DNA from: Helicobacter acinonychis
GTDB lineage: Bacteria; Campylobacterota; Campylobacteria; Campylobacterales; Helicobacteraceae
Reading direction: 5' to 3'
Length of the DNA stretch: 64,000 nt
NCBI RefSeq assembly: GCF_900461455.1
Contig: NZ_UGIA01000001.1
Coordinates: 434,001-498,000, forward strand
Made by a program: the position numbers and the translations under genes. This document shows, one piece after another, positions 18,090 through 27,498 of this stretch. The first letter of the stretch is position 1. Each line of letters starts with the position of its first letter. The notes under the pieces were generated by a model that saw only the letters and a list, made by a program, of their open reading frames with translations, was not told the origin of the DNA and searched no databases.

Positions 18090-18851
18090 ATGGCCAAGAA
18101 AAACAAACCCACCGAATGCCCTGCTGGTGAAAAATGGGCGGTTCCTTATGCGGACTTTTTGTCTTTATTGCTTGCACTTTTTATCGCTCTTTATGCGATT
18201 TCAGCGGTCAATAAATCCAAAGTAGAAGCCTTAAAAACCGAATTCATTAAAATTTTTAGTTATGCCCCCAAGCCAGAAGCGCTACAGCCGGTTGTAGTGA
18301 TTCCGCCTGATTCAGGGCAAGAAGAAGAGCAAACGGCGAGTGAAAGCTCCAAGCCGGCTTCGCAAAACACTGAATCTAAGATCACTATCACTCGTAAGGG
18401 GGAGGGCAGTGTTTTAGAGCAAATTGATCAAGGCTCTATTTTAAAGCTCCCCTCTAATTTGCTCTTTGAAAACGCTGTATCTGATGCCATCAATCAAGAC
18501 ATGATGCTTTATATTGAACGGATCGCTAAAATCATTCAAAAGCTCCCTAAAAGGGTGCATATCAATGTGAGAGGTTTTACAGACAACACGCCTTTAATTA
18601 AAACTCGTTTTAAAAGCCATTACGAATTAGCCGCCAATCGCGCTTATAGAGTGATGAAAGTCCTTATGCAATACGGCGTGGATCCCGATCAGTTATCTTT
18701 TTCTTCTTATGGATCCACAAACCCTATCGCCCCTAATGACTCCCTAGAAAACAGAATGAAAAACAACCGCGTGGAAATCTTTTTTTCAACTGATGCGAAT
18801 GATTTGAGTAAGATCCATTCTATTTTGGACAAAGAATTCAATCCTAAATAA
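18090..18851 (+). CDS. motB: Flagellar motor stator protein MotB
   Basis: A 253-residue MotB. A single membrane helix near the N-terminus follows PYADF, whose Asp22 is the expected proton-binding residue. A Pro/Glu-rich linker is followed by an OmpA-like peptidoglycan-binding domain with RGFTDNTPL and NRAYRVMKVLMQYG. It anchors the stator to the wall. The next gene starts 13 bases later. Confidence 0.96.
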   Translation: MAKKNKPTECPAGEKWAVPYADFLSLLLALFIALYAISAVNKSKVEALKTEFIKIFSYAPKPEALQPVVVIPPDSGQEEEQTASESSKPASQNTESKITITRKGEGSVLEQIDQGSILKLPSNLLFENAVSDAINQDMMLYIERIAKIIQKLPKRVHINVRGFTDNTPLIKTRFKSHYELAANRAYRVMKVLMQYGVDPDQLSFSSYGSTNPIAPNDSLENRMKNNRVEIFFSTDANDLSKIHSILDKEFNPK

Positions 18852-18864
18852 AAATGAAAACCGC

Positions 18865-19296
18865 ATGAAACCAATTTTTTTGTTAATCTTTCTTTTCTTG
18901 TCAAGCCTTATCGCTAGGGATAAGGATGTTTCTTCAAACCTTTTTGATTTGATTGATAAAGGGATCAATAGCGAACAAGAATTAAAGGATCAAAAAACGC
19001 GTTTAAAACTCGCTCAAAGCCCTTTGGTGGCTTTAGAAATTGTCTCCCAAGAGACGCCCTATTTGGAATGGCAAGGGGCTAGGGGGTCGTATTATCTAAA
19101 GGTGAGCGCTCTAGTGGAAAAGGTGGTGATTTTAAAAATTGACATCAATCAAGGGCGTTCTTGTGCACTCTACCCTACGCCAAAAAGCGTTTCTTTAGTG
19201 AGGAATCAAAGCGTAGCCTATGAAATTTTATGCGAAAACCAGCCCTTATGGATAGAAGTGAGCACCAATTTAGGCAAACGAACCTTTCAATTTTAA
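18865..19296 (+). CDS. Hypothetical exported protein downstream of motB
   Basis: A 143-residue protein (HP0817 type) with a signal peptide MKPIFLLIFLFLSSLIA. The mature part has two cysteines (SCALYP and ILCENQ) that could pair, and mostly beta-prone sequence. I recognise no domain. It sits 13 bases after motB and before a terminator, so it is probably expressed with motAB; a link to motility is only positional. Confidence 0.75.
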   Translation: MKPIFLLIFLFLSSLIARDKDVSSNLFDLIDKGINSEQELKDQKTRLKLAQSPLVALEIVSQETPYLEWQGARGSYYLKVSALVEKVVILKIDINQGRSCALYPTPKSVSLVRNQSVAYEILCENQPLWIEVSTNLGKRTFQF

Positions 19297-19315
19297 CTTG
19301 CAACCAACATTAAAG

Positions 19316-19330
19316 AATGCCTTTAGCATT
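19316..19330. terminator. Small stem-loop after the motAB unit
   Basis: AATGC / GCATT with loop CTTTA, followed by TTAAG. A short, weak terminator placed right after the HP0817-like gene. Confidence 0.45.
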
Positions 19331-19360
19331 TTAAGACACCTTTATTAGAATAAGTTTGGT

Positions 19361-19366
19361 TATAAT
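19361..19366 (+). promoter_or_regulatory. -10 element immediately before the transporter start
   Basis: A perfect TATAAT ends only 7 bases before ATG 19374. If used, transcription would begin at or next to the start codon, giving a leaderless mRNA. No Shine-Dalgarno is seen, which agrees. Confidence 0.5.
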
Positions 19367-19373
19367 GCTGATC

Positions 19374-21020
19374 ATGGGCGTTTTTAAACAATTGATCAAA
19401 GAATTGTATGAATGGTTGATCCATTCTGTGGATGTGGCTATACAACATTTAGTTGCAATGGTGTTAAAGATAAGCGTGGTAAAATATTTGATAAAAGAAT
19501 TTCATGATCGCTTTATTTATTTTATAGATTTAATTGCACAGCATTTTATCATCGTTTCGCTTTCTGGTCTTATCGTGTTGGTGTTTGGGGTTTTGATTGG
19601 GGTTTTTGTGTTTTACAATTCAAAGGCTAGGGTCTTTTTACTCCCTGTGGTGAATTTTCTCTACACGATCCCTTCGCTGGCACTATTTGCGTTATTCATC
19701 CCTTTGATTGGGGTGGGGTTAAAAAACGCCCTTTTAGTGTTGGTCTTATACGGCTTATTACCCATTGTCCATAGCACTTATAACGCCTTAAAAGAGGTGA
19801 GAGAGGAAGTCATTAAGGCCGCCATTGGGCTAGGGTGTAACCCCAAAGAGTTGTTTTTTAGGGTGCGATTTTTACTTGCTATCCCCCAAATTTTAGTGGG
19901 CTTAAGGATTGCGGTGGTGATGTTAGTGGCGATGGCTGGGATTGGAGCACTCATTGGGGCTGGGGGATTAGGGCAAGCGATTTTTAGAGGGCTAAACACA
20001 CAAAATACCACGCTTTTAGTGGCGGGTAGTTTTATTATTGCGGTTTTTAGTGTTTTAGCGGATAAATTTGTGAGCGTGTTTCAGCATGAAAACGCCTTGC
20101 AACACCTGCTTTCTCAAAACGCCACCAAAAAACAAAAAAGAAGAGTTTATGTTAGTGTGGCGGTATTCCTCTTTTTATTACTAGCGAGTATATTATGGCT
20201 AGTGCCTAGAAGCGTTATAGAAGAAAAGCCTTTAGTCGTGGCGGCAAAACCTAGCAGCGAGCAGTATATTTTGGGCGAGATTTTAAGCCTTTTGTTAGAA
20301 AAACACCATATTCCTGTTAAGCGAGTGTTTGGCATTGGTGGGGGGACGATGAATATCCATCCGGCATTAATTAGGGGCGATTTTGATTTGTATGTGGAAT
20401 ATACCGGCACCGCTTGGGTGAATACGCTCAAAAACCCTTTGACTCAAAAAGTGGATTTTGAAACGATTAAAAGGCGTTATGAGAAAGAATTTAATCTTTT
20501 ATGGGTGGGGCTTTTGGGCTTTAATAACACCTATTCCTTAGCGATTTCTAAAGAGGACGCTCAAAAATACGCTGTTGAAACTTTTAGCGATTTAGCCTTT
20601 CATAGCCCAAATTTTGATTTTGGCGCGGAGTTTGACTTTTTTGAAAGAGAGGACGCTTTTAAGGGCTTAGTGAAAGCCTATCGCTTTCATTTTAGAAGTT
20701 TGCATGAAATGGATATTAACTTGCGTTATAAAAGTTTTGAATCCCATAAAATCAACGCTTTAGATGTCTTCACTACAGACGCTCAAATCAAAGAGCTTGA
20801 TTTGAAGGTGCTTAGAGACGATAAAGGATTTTTCCCTAATTATCAAGCCGGTATTGTCATAAGAAAAGAAATTGTCAAAAAATATCCTAAAGTGTTAGAA
20901 ATCTTAGAAAAAATAAAGATCAGCGATGAAAAAATGCAAGATTTAAACTATCAGGTGGAAGTGTTGAAAAAAAGCCCCCAAATAGTAGCTAAAGATTTTT
21001 TAGAAAACATGGGGCTATAA
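19374..21020 (+). CDS. proWX: Osmoprotectant ABC transporter, fused permease and substrate-binding protein
   Basis: A 548-residue fusion (HP0818 type) importing glycine betaine, choline or a similar compound. The N-terminal half is an inner-membrane permease with about six helices and the EAA-type loop EVIKAAIGLGCNPKELFFRV followed by IPQILVGLRIAV. After a membrane helix near residue 265-285, the C-terminal half is an OpuAC-like binding domain (LVVAAKPSSEQYILGEIL, IGGGTMNIHPALIRGDFDLYVEYTGTAW). The frame is open from 19356, but ATG 19374 fits the family start (MGVFKQ) and the promoter position. proV follows after 3 bases. Confidence 0.88.
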   Translation: MGVFKQLIKELYEWLIHSVDVAIQHLVAMVLKISVVKYLIKEFHDRFIYFIDLIAQHFIIVSLSGLIVLVFGVLIGVFVFYNSKARVFLLPVVNFLYTIPSLALFALFIPLIGVGLKNALLVLVLYGLLPIVHSTYNALKEVREEVIKAAIGLGCNPKELFFRVRFLLAIPQILVGLRIAVVMLVAMAGIGALIGAGGLGQAIFRGLNTQNTTLLVAGSFIIAVFSVLADKFVSVFQHENALQHLLSQNATKKQKRRVYVSVAVFLFLLLASILWLVPRSVIEEKPLVVAAKPSSEQYILGEILSLLLEKHHIPVKRVFGIGGGTMNIHPALIRGDFDLYVEYTGTAWVNTLKNPLTQKVDFETIKRRYEKEFNLLWVGLLGFNNTYSLAISKEDAQKYAVETFSDLAFHSPNFDFGAEFDFFEREDAFKGLVKAYRFHFRSLHEMDINLRYKSFESHKINALDVFTTDAQIKELDLKVLRDDKGFFPNYQAGIVIRKEIVKKYPKVLEILEKIKISDEKMQDLNYQVEVLKKSPQIVAKDFLENMGL

Positions 21021-21023
21021 AAC

Positions 21024-21674
21024 ATGAAAGAAATCATTAAAATAGAGAATTTATCTTTTAACTACCACAATCGTGCAATTTTTAAAGATTTTAATTTAAG
21101 TATTGAAGAAGGGGATTTTTTATGCATTTTAGGGGAGAGTGGGAGCGGTAAAAGCACGCTTTTAGGCTTGATTTTAGGACTTTTAAAACCAAGTCTTGGG
21201 AGGATTAAAATCTTTAATGAAACCTTTGATTCAAACAACGCTTTTTTACGCCAAAAAATAGGCTATATCGCTCAAGGCAATTCTTTATTCCCCCATTTAA
21301 ACGCCTTACAAAACATGACTTTTTGCCTCAATTTACAAGGCATTGACAAACAAGCCGCTCAAAAAGAAGCTAAAGCTTTAGCGTTAAAAATGGGCTTAGA
21401 TGAGAGTATTATGGATAAATTCCCTAATCAATTGAGTGGGGGGCAAGCCCAAAGGGTGGGCATTATTAGGGGGATTATCCACAGGCCAGAACTCATTTTA
21501 TTGGATGAGCCTTTCAGCGCTTTAGATAGCATCAACCGCAAGAATTTACAAGATCTCATCAAAGAAATACACCAAAATTCTCACGCCACTTTTATTATGG
21601 TCACGCATGATGAGAGCGAGGCTCAAAGATTAGCCACAAAAACTCTAGAAATCAAAGCCCTTAGTCAAGAATGA
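21024..21674 (+). CDS. proV: Osmoprotectant ABC transporter ATP-binding protein
   Basis: A 216-residue ABC ATPase that powers the fused permease upstream. Walker A is GESGSGKST (residues 37-45), the Q-loop lies in IAQGNSLFPHL, the signature is LSGGQAQRVGI and Walker B is LILLDEPFSALDS, with the switch His in MVTHDESEA. It lacks the C-terminal CBS pair of longer ProV/OpuAA proteins, so osmosensing through CBS domains is not expected. Confidence 0.93.
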   Translation: MKEIIKIENLSFNYHNRAIFKDFNLSIEEGDFLCILGESGSGKSTLLGLILGLLKPSLGRIKIFNETFDSNNAFLRQKIGYIAQGNSLFPHLNALQNMTFCLNLQGIDKQAAQKEAKALALKMGLDESIMDKFPNQLSGGQAQRVGIIRGIIHRPELILLDEPFSALDSINRKNLQDLIKEIHQNSHATFIMVTHDESEAQRLATKTLEIKALSQE

Positions 21675-21679
21675 TATTT

Positions 21680-21859
21680 TTAAGGCTCATTCAAAAACGA
21701 TGGCGTGGTGTTATTGGTGGGCGTTTGCATAGAAGAATTAGAGCTATTTGGAGTTTTTGGGGCGGGTTTTTCATTGAATGGGGGGGCTTTATAGCCACAA
21801 GCTTGAATCGTTAGCGCCACAAGCGTTAAAAAGCATGTTAAGATAAGTTTATGGAACAA
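21680..21859 (-). CDS. Small LptM-like lipoprotein
   Basis: A 59-codon gene reading leftward from TTG at 21859, with AGGAG 8 bases upstream. It starts MFHKLILTCFLTLVALTIQA, a signal peptide ending in the lipobox IQAC with lipidation at Cys21. CGYKAPPFNEKPAPK follows, close to the CG.K.PL..P pattern of LptM (YifL), which helps mature the LPS transporter LptD. The rest is Asn/Pro/Ser/Thr-rich. It occupies the 176-base space after proV and overlaps the next plus-strand gene head to head by 9 bases. The family call rests on the motif alone. Confidence 0.65.
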   Translation of the reverse strand: MFHKLILTCFLTLVALTIQACGYKAPPFNEKPAPKTPNSSNSSMQTPTNNTTPSFLNEP

Positions 21860-22312
21860 AATATTTTCTCCTTACTCATTCAAAAAAAGTCTTATAAAAA
21901 GCTTGAAACTCTTTTGAAACTCAAAAAGCTTAAGGTTTTTATACCTTTAAGTTTACAAGAAAATTTGCTTTTTATCTTCATAAAAGATTCTAAATTGCTT
22001 TTTGCGTTTAAAGATCTTTGGGCGTGTAAGGAATTTAATCAACGAATCGCTAAAGAAATCAGCCATTTTTTAAGCGTGCAAGGGCATGTTTGTGGGCTTG
22101 AGGGATTAGATGCGTTAGAAATTGTGGCTTATGTGCCTAAAGATTCGCTAGAAAAGGCCAATTTTTATACACCCATTAAAAAGCAAGCCCAATTTTATCG
22201 CCCTAGTGCTTTAGGGTTGTTCCATAACCCTATCAAAGACGCTCGTTTGCATGAATGTTTTGAAAAAGCGCGCTCTTTGATCCACTACCAACGCAGTTTT
22301 TTTGAGGAATGA
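21851..22312 (+). CDS. Hypothetical protein upstream of uvrC
   Basis: A 153-residue protein (HP0820 type), rich in Leu, Lys and Phe, with no signal peptide. I recognise no domain. The stretch SLQENLLFIFIKDSKLLFAFK suggests a small alpha/beta or nucleic-acid-associated protein, but this is a guess. Its TGA is directly followed by the uvrC ATG, implying translational coupling. There is no good Shine-Dalgarno. Confidence 0.7.
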   Translation: MEQNIFSLLIQKKSYKKLETLLKLKKLKVFIPLSLQENLLFIFIKDSKLLFAFKDLWACKEFNQRIAKEISHFLSVQGHVCGLEGLDALEIVAYVPKDSLEKANFYTPIKKQAQFYRPSALGLFHNPIKDARLHECFEKARSLIHYQRSFFEE

Positions 22313-24097
22313 ATGGCTGATTTATTGTCCAGTTTAAAAAACCTTTCTAATGGCAGTGGGGTGTATCAATACTTTGATAAAAACCGCCAATTACTCTACA
22401 TCGGTAAAGCAAAAAATTTAAAAAAGCGCATCAAAAGCTATTTTTCTATCCATAATAATGAAATCACGCCCAATCATCGCACAAGTTTGCGCATTCAAAT
22501 GATGGTCAAACAAATCGCTTTTTTAGAAACAATTTTAGTAGAAAACGAGCAAGACGCTTTGATTTTAGAGAATTCTTTAATCAAGCAACTCAAACCCAAA
22601 TACAACATTCTTTTAAGAGACGATAAAACTTACCCTTATATTTATATGGATTTTTCCACTGACTTTCCTATTCCTTTAATCACACGAAAAATTTTAAAAC
22701 AGCTTGGCGTTAAATATTTTGGCCCTTTTACTAGTGGGGCTAAAGATATTTTGGATAGCTTGTATGAATTGCTCCCTTTAGTTCAAAAGAAAAATTGCAT
22801 TAAGGATAAAAAGGCATGCATGTTTTATCAAATAGAGCGTTGTAAAGCTCCATGCGAGAATAAAATCACCAAAGAAGAATATTTAAAAATCGCTAAAGAA
22901 TGTTTAGAAATGATTGAAAATAAAGACAAGCTCATCAAAGAACTTCAATTAAAAATGGATCGCCTTTCTAGTAACTTGCGTTTTGAAGAAGCTCTCATTT
23001 ATAGAGACAGGATTTCTAAAATCCAAAAAATCGCCCCTTTCACTTGCATGGATTTAGCCAAACTCTATGATTTGGATATTTTTGCTTTTTATGGCAAAAA
23101 CAACAGGGCGGTGTTAGTGAAAATGTTCATGCGTGGGGGTAAAATCATTTCTTCAGCGTTTGAAAAAATCCACTCCCTCAATGGGTTTGATGCTGATGAA
23201 GCGATGAAACAAGCGATCATTAACCATTACCAATCGCATTTGCCTTTAATGCCTGAACAAATTCTATTGAACGCTTGCTCTAATGAAACGCTTAAAGAAT
23301 TGCAAGAGTTTATTTATCATAAACACTCTAAAAAAATCACTCTTAATATCCCCAAAAAGGGCGATAAGCTCGCTTTAATAGAAATCGCTATGAAAAACGC
23401 TCAAGAGATTTTTAGCCAAGAAAAAACCTCTAACGAAGAAGAAATCTTAGAAGAGGTGCGCTCGCTTTTAAATTTAGAGTGCGTGCCTTATAGGGTGGAA
23501 ATCTTTGACACAAGCCACCATGCAAACAGCCAATGCGTGGGGGGAATGGTCGTGTATGAAAATAGTGCATTCCAAAAAAACTCTTATCGGCGCTACCATT
23601 TAAAAGGCTCTAATGAATACGCTCAAATGAGCGAATTGCTCACCAGAAGAGCCTTAGATTTTGCTAAAGAGCCACCGCCTAATTTGTGGGTGATAGATGG
23701 AGGGAGGGTGCAATTAAACATCGCTTTAGAAACTTTAAAAAGCAGCGGGAGTTTTGTAGAAGTGATCGCTATTTCTAAAGAAAAAAGGGATTCTAAAGCT
23801 TATCGCTCTAAAGGGGGCGCTAAAGACATTATCCATACGATGAGCGATACTTTTAAATTGCTCCCTAGTGACAAACGCTTGCAATGGGTGCAAAAATTGC
23901 GCGATGAAAGCCACCGGTATGCGATAAACTTCCACCGATCCACTAAAATTAAAAACATGAAACAAATCGCTCTTTTAAAAGAAAAGGGCATAGGAGAAGC
24001 CAGCGTGAAAAAATTATTGGATTATTTTGGGAGTTTTGAAGCGATAGAAAAAGCGAGCGAGCAAGAAAAAAACGCCGTTTTGAAAAAACGAAATTAA
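22313..24097 (+). CDS. uvrC: Excinuclease ABC subunit C
   Basis: A 594-residue UvrC, which makes both incisions in nucleotide excision repair with UvrAB. The N-terminal GIY-YIG nuclease shows GVYQYF and [17 protein letters not shown] motif lies near 200 ([16 protein letters not shown]). The C-terminal RNase H-like nuclease shows [20 protein letters not shown] and [13 protein letters not shown]. The end has a helix-hairpin-helix ([17 protein letters not shown]). hom follows after 10 bases. Confidence 0.96.
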   Translation: MADLLSSLKNLSNGSGVYQYFDKNRQLLYIGKAKNLKKRIKSYFSIHNNEITPNHRTSLRIQMMVKQIAFLETILVENEQDALILENSLIKQLKPKYNILLRDDKTYPYIYMDFSTDFPIPLITRKILKQLGVKYFGPFTSGAKDILDSLYELLPLVQKKNCIKDKKACMFYQIERCKAPCENKITKEEYLKIAKECLEMIENKDKLIKELQLKMDRLSSNLRFEEALIYRDRISKIQKIAPFTCMDLAKLYDLDIFAFYGKNNRAVLVKMFMRGGKIISSAFEKIHSLNGFDADEAMKQAIINHYQSHLPLMPEQILLNACSNETLKELQEFIYHKHSKKITLNIPKKGDKLALIEIAMKNAQEIFSQEKTSNEEEILEEVRSLLNLECVPYRVEIFDTSHHANSQCVGGMVVYENSAFQKNSYRRYHLKGSNEYAQMSELLTRRALDFAKEPPPNLWVIDGGRVQLNIALETLKSSGSFVEVIAISKEKRDSKAYRSKGGAKDIIHTMSDTFKLLPSDKRLQWVQKLRDESHRYAINFHRSTKIKNMKQIALLKEKGIGEASVKKLLDYFGSFEAIEKASEQEKNAVLKKRN

Positions 24098-24107
24098 AGG
24101 AAAAAGC

Positions 24108-25373
24108 ATGAAAAAAAGATTAAATATAGGGCTTGTGGGTTTAGGGTGTGTGGGGAGTGCGGTCGCTAAAATCTTACAAGAAAATCAAGAAATTATAAAA
24201 GATAGGGCCGGTGTAGAAATAGTCATTAAAAAAGCGGTGGTGCGAGATGTTCAAAAACACAAGGGCTATCCTTTTGAAATCAGTAATGATTTAGAAAGTT
24301 TGGTAGAAGATAAAGAGATTGATATTATCGTGGAGCTTATGGGTGGGGTTGAAGCACCTTATCTTTTAGCTAAAAAAACTTTAGCCAAACAAAAAGCTTT
24401 CGTTACAGCCAATAAGGCTATGTTAGCGTATCACCGCTACGAATTAGAACAAATCGCTAAAAACACCCCCATAGGCTTTGAAGCGAGCGTGTGTGGGGGT
24501 ATCCCTATTATCAAGGCTTTAAAAGACGGCTTGAGCGCTAATCATATCCTTTCTTTTAAGGGCATTTTAAACGGCACAAGCAATTATATTTTAAGCCAGA
24601 TGTTTAAAAATCAAGCGAGTTTTAAAGACGCTTTGAAAGATGCGCAACATTTAGGTTATGCGGAATTAAACCCTGAATTTGATATTAAGGGCATTGATGC
24701 AGCTCACAAGCTCTTGATTTTAGCGTCTTTAGCGTATGGTATTGATGCGAAATTAGAAGAAATTTTAATTGAAGGTATTGAAAAAATAGAGCCAGATGAC
24801 ATGGAGTTTGCAAAAGAGTTTGGTTATAGCATTAAACTTTTAGGTATCGCTAAAAAACATCAAGATTGCATTGAATTAAGGGTGCATCCAAGCATGATTA
24901 GAAATGAATCCATGCTTTCTAAAGTGGATGGGGTGATGAACGCTATAAGCGTCATAGGGGATAAGGTGGGCGAGACTTTGTATTATGGGGCTGGGGCTGG
25001 GGGAGAGCCTACAGCAAGCGCGGTCATTAGCGATATTATAGAAATCGCAAGGAAAAAAAGCTCTTTGATGCTAGGCTTTGAAACCCCCCAAAAACTCCCC
25101 TTAAAACCCAAAGAAGAAATACAATGCGCTTATTATACGCGTTTGTTAGTGAGCGATGAAAAGGGGGTTTTTTCTCAAATCAGTGCGATTTTAGCCCAAA
25201 ATGATATTTCGCTCAACAATGTCTTACAAAAAGAAATCCCGCATTTTAACAAGGCTAAAATTTTATTTTCCACGCACACCACGAATGAAAAATCGCTTTT
25301 AAACGCCCTAAAAGAGCTTGAAAATTTAAAAAGCGTGTTGGATACCCCTAAAATGATCCGCTTGGAAAATTGA
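24108..25373 (+). CDS. hom: Homoserine dehydrogenase
   Basis: A 421-residue enzyme reducing aspartate semialdehyde to homoserine on the path to threonine and methionine. The N-terminal Rossmann motif is [27 protein letters not shown] and [19 protein letters not shown] carry the substrate-binding and catalytic Lys/Asp residues. A C-terminal ACT domain (about 345-421, [20 protein letters not shown]) should give amino-acid feedback control. Its stop touches the yraN start codon. Confidence 0.95.
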
Positions 25374-25718
25374 ATGCGTTTTTTCAATAACAAGCATAAA
25401 GAAAAGGGCTTAAAGGCTGAAGAAGAAGCTTGCGAGTTTTTAAAAACGCTGGGTTTTGAAATAATAGAAAGGAACTTTTTTTCAAAATTTGGCGAAATTG
25501 ATATCATCGCTTTTAAAAAGGGGGTTTTGCATTTCATTGAAGTCAAAAGCGGGGAAAATTTTGATCCTATTTATGCGATCACGCCAAGTAAATTACAAAA
25601 AATAATTCAAACGATCCGCTATTATTTGTCTCAAAAAGATCCTAATAGTGATTTTTGCATTGACGCTCTCATTGTGAAAAATGGTAAATTTGAACTTTTA
25701 GAAAATATCACTTTTTAG
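25374..25718 (+). CDS. yraN: YraN/UPF0102-family nuclease-like protein
   Basis: A 114-residue member of the UPF0102 family. The restriction-nuclease-like core is visible: [24 protein letters not shown], then [20 protein letters not shown], giving the Glu, Asp and ExK residues. The family is widespread, and its in vivo role is not established. It is coupled to hom. Confidence 0.88.
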
Positions 25719-25804
25719 ACTTATTTAAAATAAAAGACTTTGCATTAACATTCTCAAGCTAGTATTATTATCGTTAATCAAAATCACATATTTAGGAGTA
25801 ACTA

Positions 25805-26125
25805 ATGAGTCACTATATTGAATTAACTGAAGAAAATTTTGAAAGCACCATTAAAAAAGGGGTTGCGTTAGTGGATTTTTGGGCACCATGGTGTGGTCCT
25901 TGCAAGATGCTATCCCCTATAATTGATGAATTGGCTAGCGAATATGAAGGTAAGGCTAAGATTTGTAAAGTCAATACCGACGATCAAGAAGAATTGAGTG
26001 CAAAATTTAACATTAGAAGCATTCCTACCCTTTTATTCACAAAAGATGGTGAAGTCGTCCATCAGCTAGTGGGCGTGCAAACTAAAGTCGCTTTAAAAGA
26101 GCAATTAGACAAACTTTTAGGCTAG
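25805..26125 (+). CDS. trxA: Thioredoxin
   Basis: A 106-residue thioredoxin with active site WCGPC (residues 29-33) and the cis-proline loop RSIPT. It reduces cytoplasmic disulfides, and in Helicobacter it also feeds peroxiredoxin defence. AGGAG stands 5 bases before the start. trxB begins 5 bases after its stop, so donor and reductase are co-transcribed. Confidence 0.97.
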   Translation: MSHYIELTEENFESTIKKGVALVDFWAPWCGPCKMLSPIIDELASEYEGKAKICKVNTDDQEELSAKFNIRSIPTLLFTKDGEVVHQLVGVQTKVALKEQLDKLLG

Positions 26126-26130
26126 TAGCC

Positions 26131-27066
26131 ATGATAGATTGTGCGATCATTGGAGGTGGTCCTGCAGGCTTGAGTGCGGGGCTTTATGCCACTAGAGGCG
26201 GTGTCAAAAACGCCGTTTTGTTTGAAAAAGGAATGCCTGGAGGGCAAATCACTGGCAGTAGCGAGATTGAAAACTATCCGGGCGTTAAGGAAGTGGTGAG
26301 TGGGTTGGATTTCATGCAACCATGGCAAGAGCAGTGCTTTCGCTTTGGCTTAAAGCACGAAATGACCGCCATTCAAAGGGTTTCTAAAAAAGACTCTCAT
26401 TTTGTTATTTTGGCAGAAGACGGCAAGACTTTTGAAGCTAAAAGCGTGATCATTGCTACCGGTGGTAGTCCTAAACGCACAGGTATTAAAGGCGAGTCAG
26501 AATATTGGGGCAAGGGCGTGAGCACTTGTGCGACATGCGATGGCTTTTTTTACAAAAATAAGGAGGTAGCGGTGCTTGGTGGGGGCGATACCGCCGTAGA
26601 AGAGGCGATTTATTTGGCTAATATCTGCAAAAGAGTCTATCTTATCCATAGGAGGGATGGCTTTAGGTGTGCACCTATCACTTTAGAGCATGCTAGAAAG
26701 AATGATAAAATTGAGTTTTTAACCCCTTATGTGGTAGAAGAAATCAAGGGCGATAATGCCGGCGTGTCTTCTTTAAGCATTAAAAATACAGCCACTAATC
26801 AAACAAGAGAGTTGGTCGTGCCGGGATTTTTTGTTTTTGTGGGTTATGATGTGAATAACGCTGTATTGAAGCAAGAAGATGGCTCAATGCTATGCAAATG
26901 CGATGAATACGGCTCAATAGTGGTGGATTTTTCCATGAAAACAAATGTTCAAGGTTTGTTTGCAGCGGGAGATATTCGCATTTTTGCCCCTAAACAAGTG
27001 GTTTGTGCAGCAAGCGATGGCGCTACGGCGGCTTTAAGCGTGATTTCTTATTTAGAGCACCATTAA
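26131..27066 (+). CDS. trxB: Thioredoxin reductase
   Basis: A 311-residue flavoprotein that reduces thioredoxin with NADPH. The FAD motif [13 protein letters not shown] is at 8-20, the redox pair CATC at 133-136, the NADPH motif [10 protein letters not shown] near 151 and the C-terminal FAD contact FAAGDI. Full-length for the family. Confidence 0.97.
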   Translation: MIDCAIIGGGPAGLSAGLYATRGGVKNAVLFEKGMPGGQITGSSEIENYPGVKEVVSGLDFMQPWQEQCFRFGLKHEMTAIQRVSKKDSHFVILAEDGKTFEAKSVIIATGGSPKRTGIKGESEYWGKGVSTCATCDGFFYKNKEVAVLGGGDTAVEEAIYLANICKRVYLIHRRDGFRCAPITLEHARKNDKIEFLTPYVVEEIKGDNAGVSSLSIKNTATNQTRELVVPGFFVFVGYDVNNAVLKQEDGSMLCKCDEYGSIVVDFSMKTNVQGLFAAGDIRIFAPKQVVCAASDGATAALSVISYLEHH

Positions 27067-27345
27067 ATCAAGCTAGTAACCTTGGATTTAGGGTTATGAG
27101 CTTTTGCTCAAAATGTTCATTTGTTTTTAAAATCTCCATTTTTGCGTTTGAGTGCTTCACATATCAAGCGTTAATCCTAGTTTTAAAATGAAACGATTTT
27201 AATCTGACTCAAAAAATAAGCTTTAATTTAAAAACTTGCGAGAGATTAAAAAAGTTTTAATGGACTTCTTAAGACTCAATGAGAGAGAAAAGCAATTCAA
27301 GTTTTTAAGGGGTGTCGAGATTTTAAAACAGCAATACCACTCCCA

Positions 27346-27414
27346 TTACCACCAATAAAAACACCCAACAAAATAGGCGTTTTGCAATAGTGGACGATTG
27401 GCTTTGCACGACAT
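27346..27414 (-). CDS. Possible small toxin-like peptide gene (22 aa)
   Basis: ATG at 27414 has GGAG 6 bases upstream (27421-27424). It encodes 22 residues: basic at the start (MSCKANRPLLQ) and aromatic-hydrophobic at the end (AYFVGCFYWW). A second frame overlaps it: TTG 27418 to stop 27323 gives 31 residues ending in a membrane segment (CWVFLLVVMGVVLLF), but its Shine-Dalgarno spacing is poor. Size and make-up recall type I toxins such as AapA, without clear sequence similarity. Only one frame, if either, is likely real. Confidence 0.3.
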   Translation of the reverse strand: MSCKANRPLLQNAYFVGCFYWW

Positions 27415-27442
27415 TCAAAGCTCCATGCTTAGTGTCCTACGC

Positions 27443-27487
27443 TTTTGGCTTAAACCATAGCATTAAGGCATAGCCATTAAGCCAAAA
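27443..27487. repeat. 11-bp perfect inverted repeat after the GmrSD-like gene
   Basis: TTTTGGCTTAA (27443-27453) pairs with TTAAGCCAAAA (27477-27487) across a 23-base loop. It lies between the stop of the DUF262 gene and the small peptide frame, so it could end the first transcript or fold in the leader of the second. Confidence 0.6.
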
Positions 27488-27498
27488 TTAGGCGCTAC

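Larger units (their letters stand above)
27067..27498. other. Accessory stretch between trxB and a GmrSD-like gene
   Basis: 432 bases with no gene of normal size. The first 230 bases look like plain low-complexity spacer. The right part carries a possible small peptide gene on the minus strand (27346-27414) and a long perfect stem at 27443-27487. As I recall, trxB is followed by a lipopolysaccharide gene (HP0826) in 26695, so this junction appears rearranged here. Confidence 0.5.
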
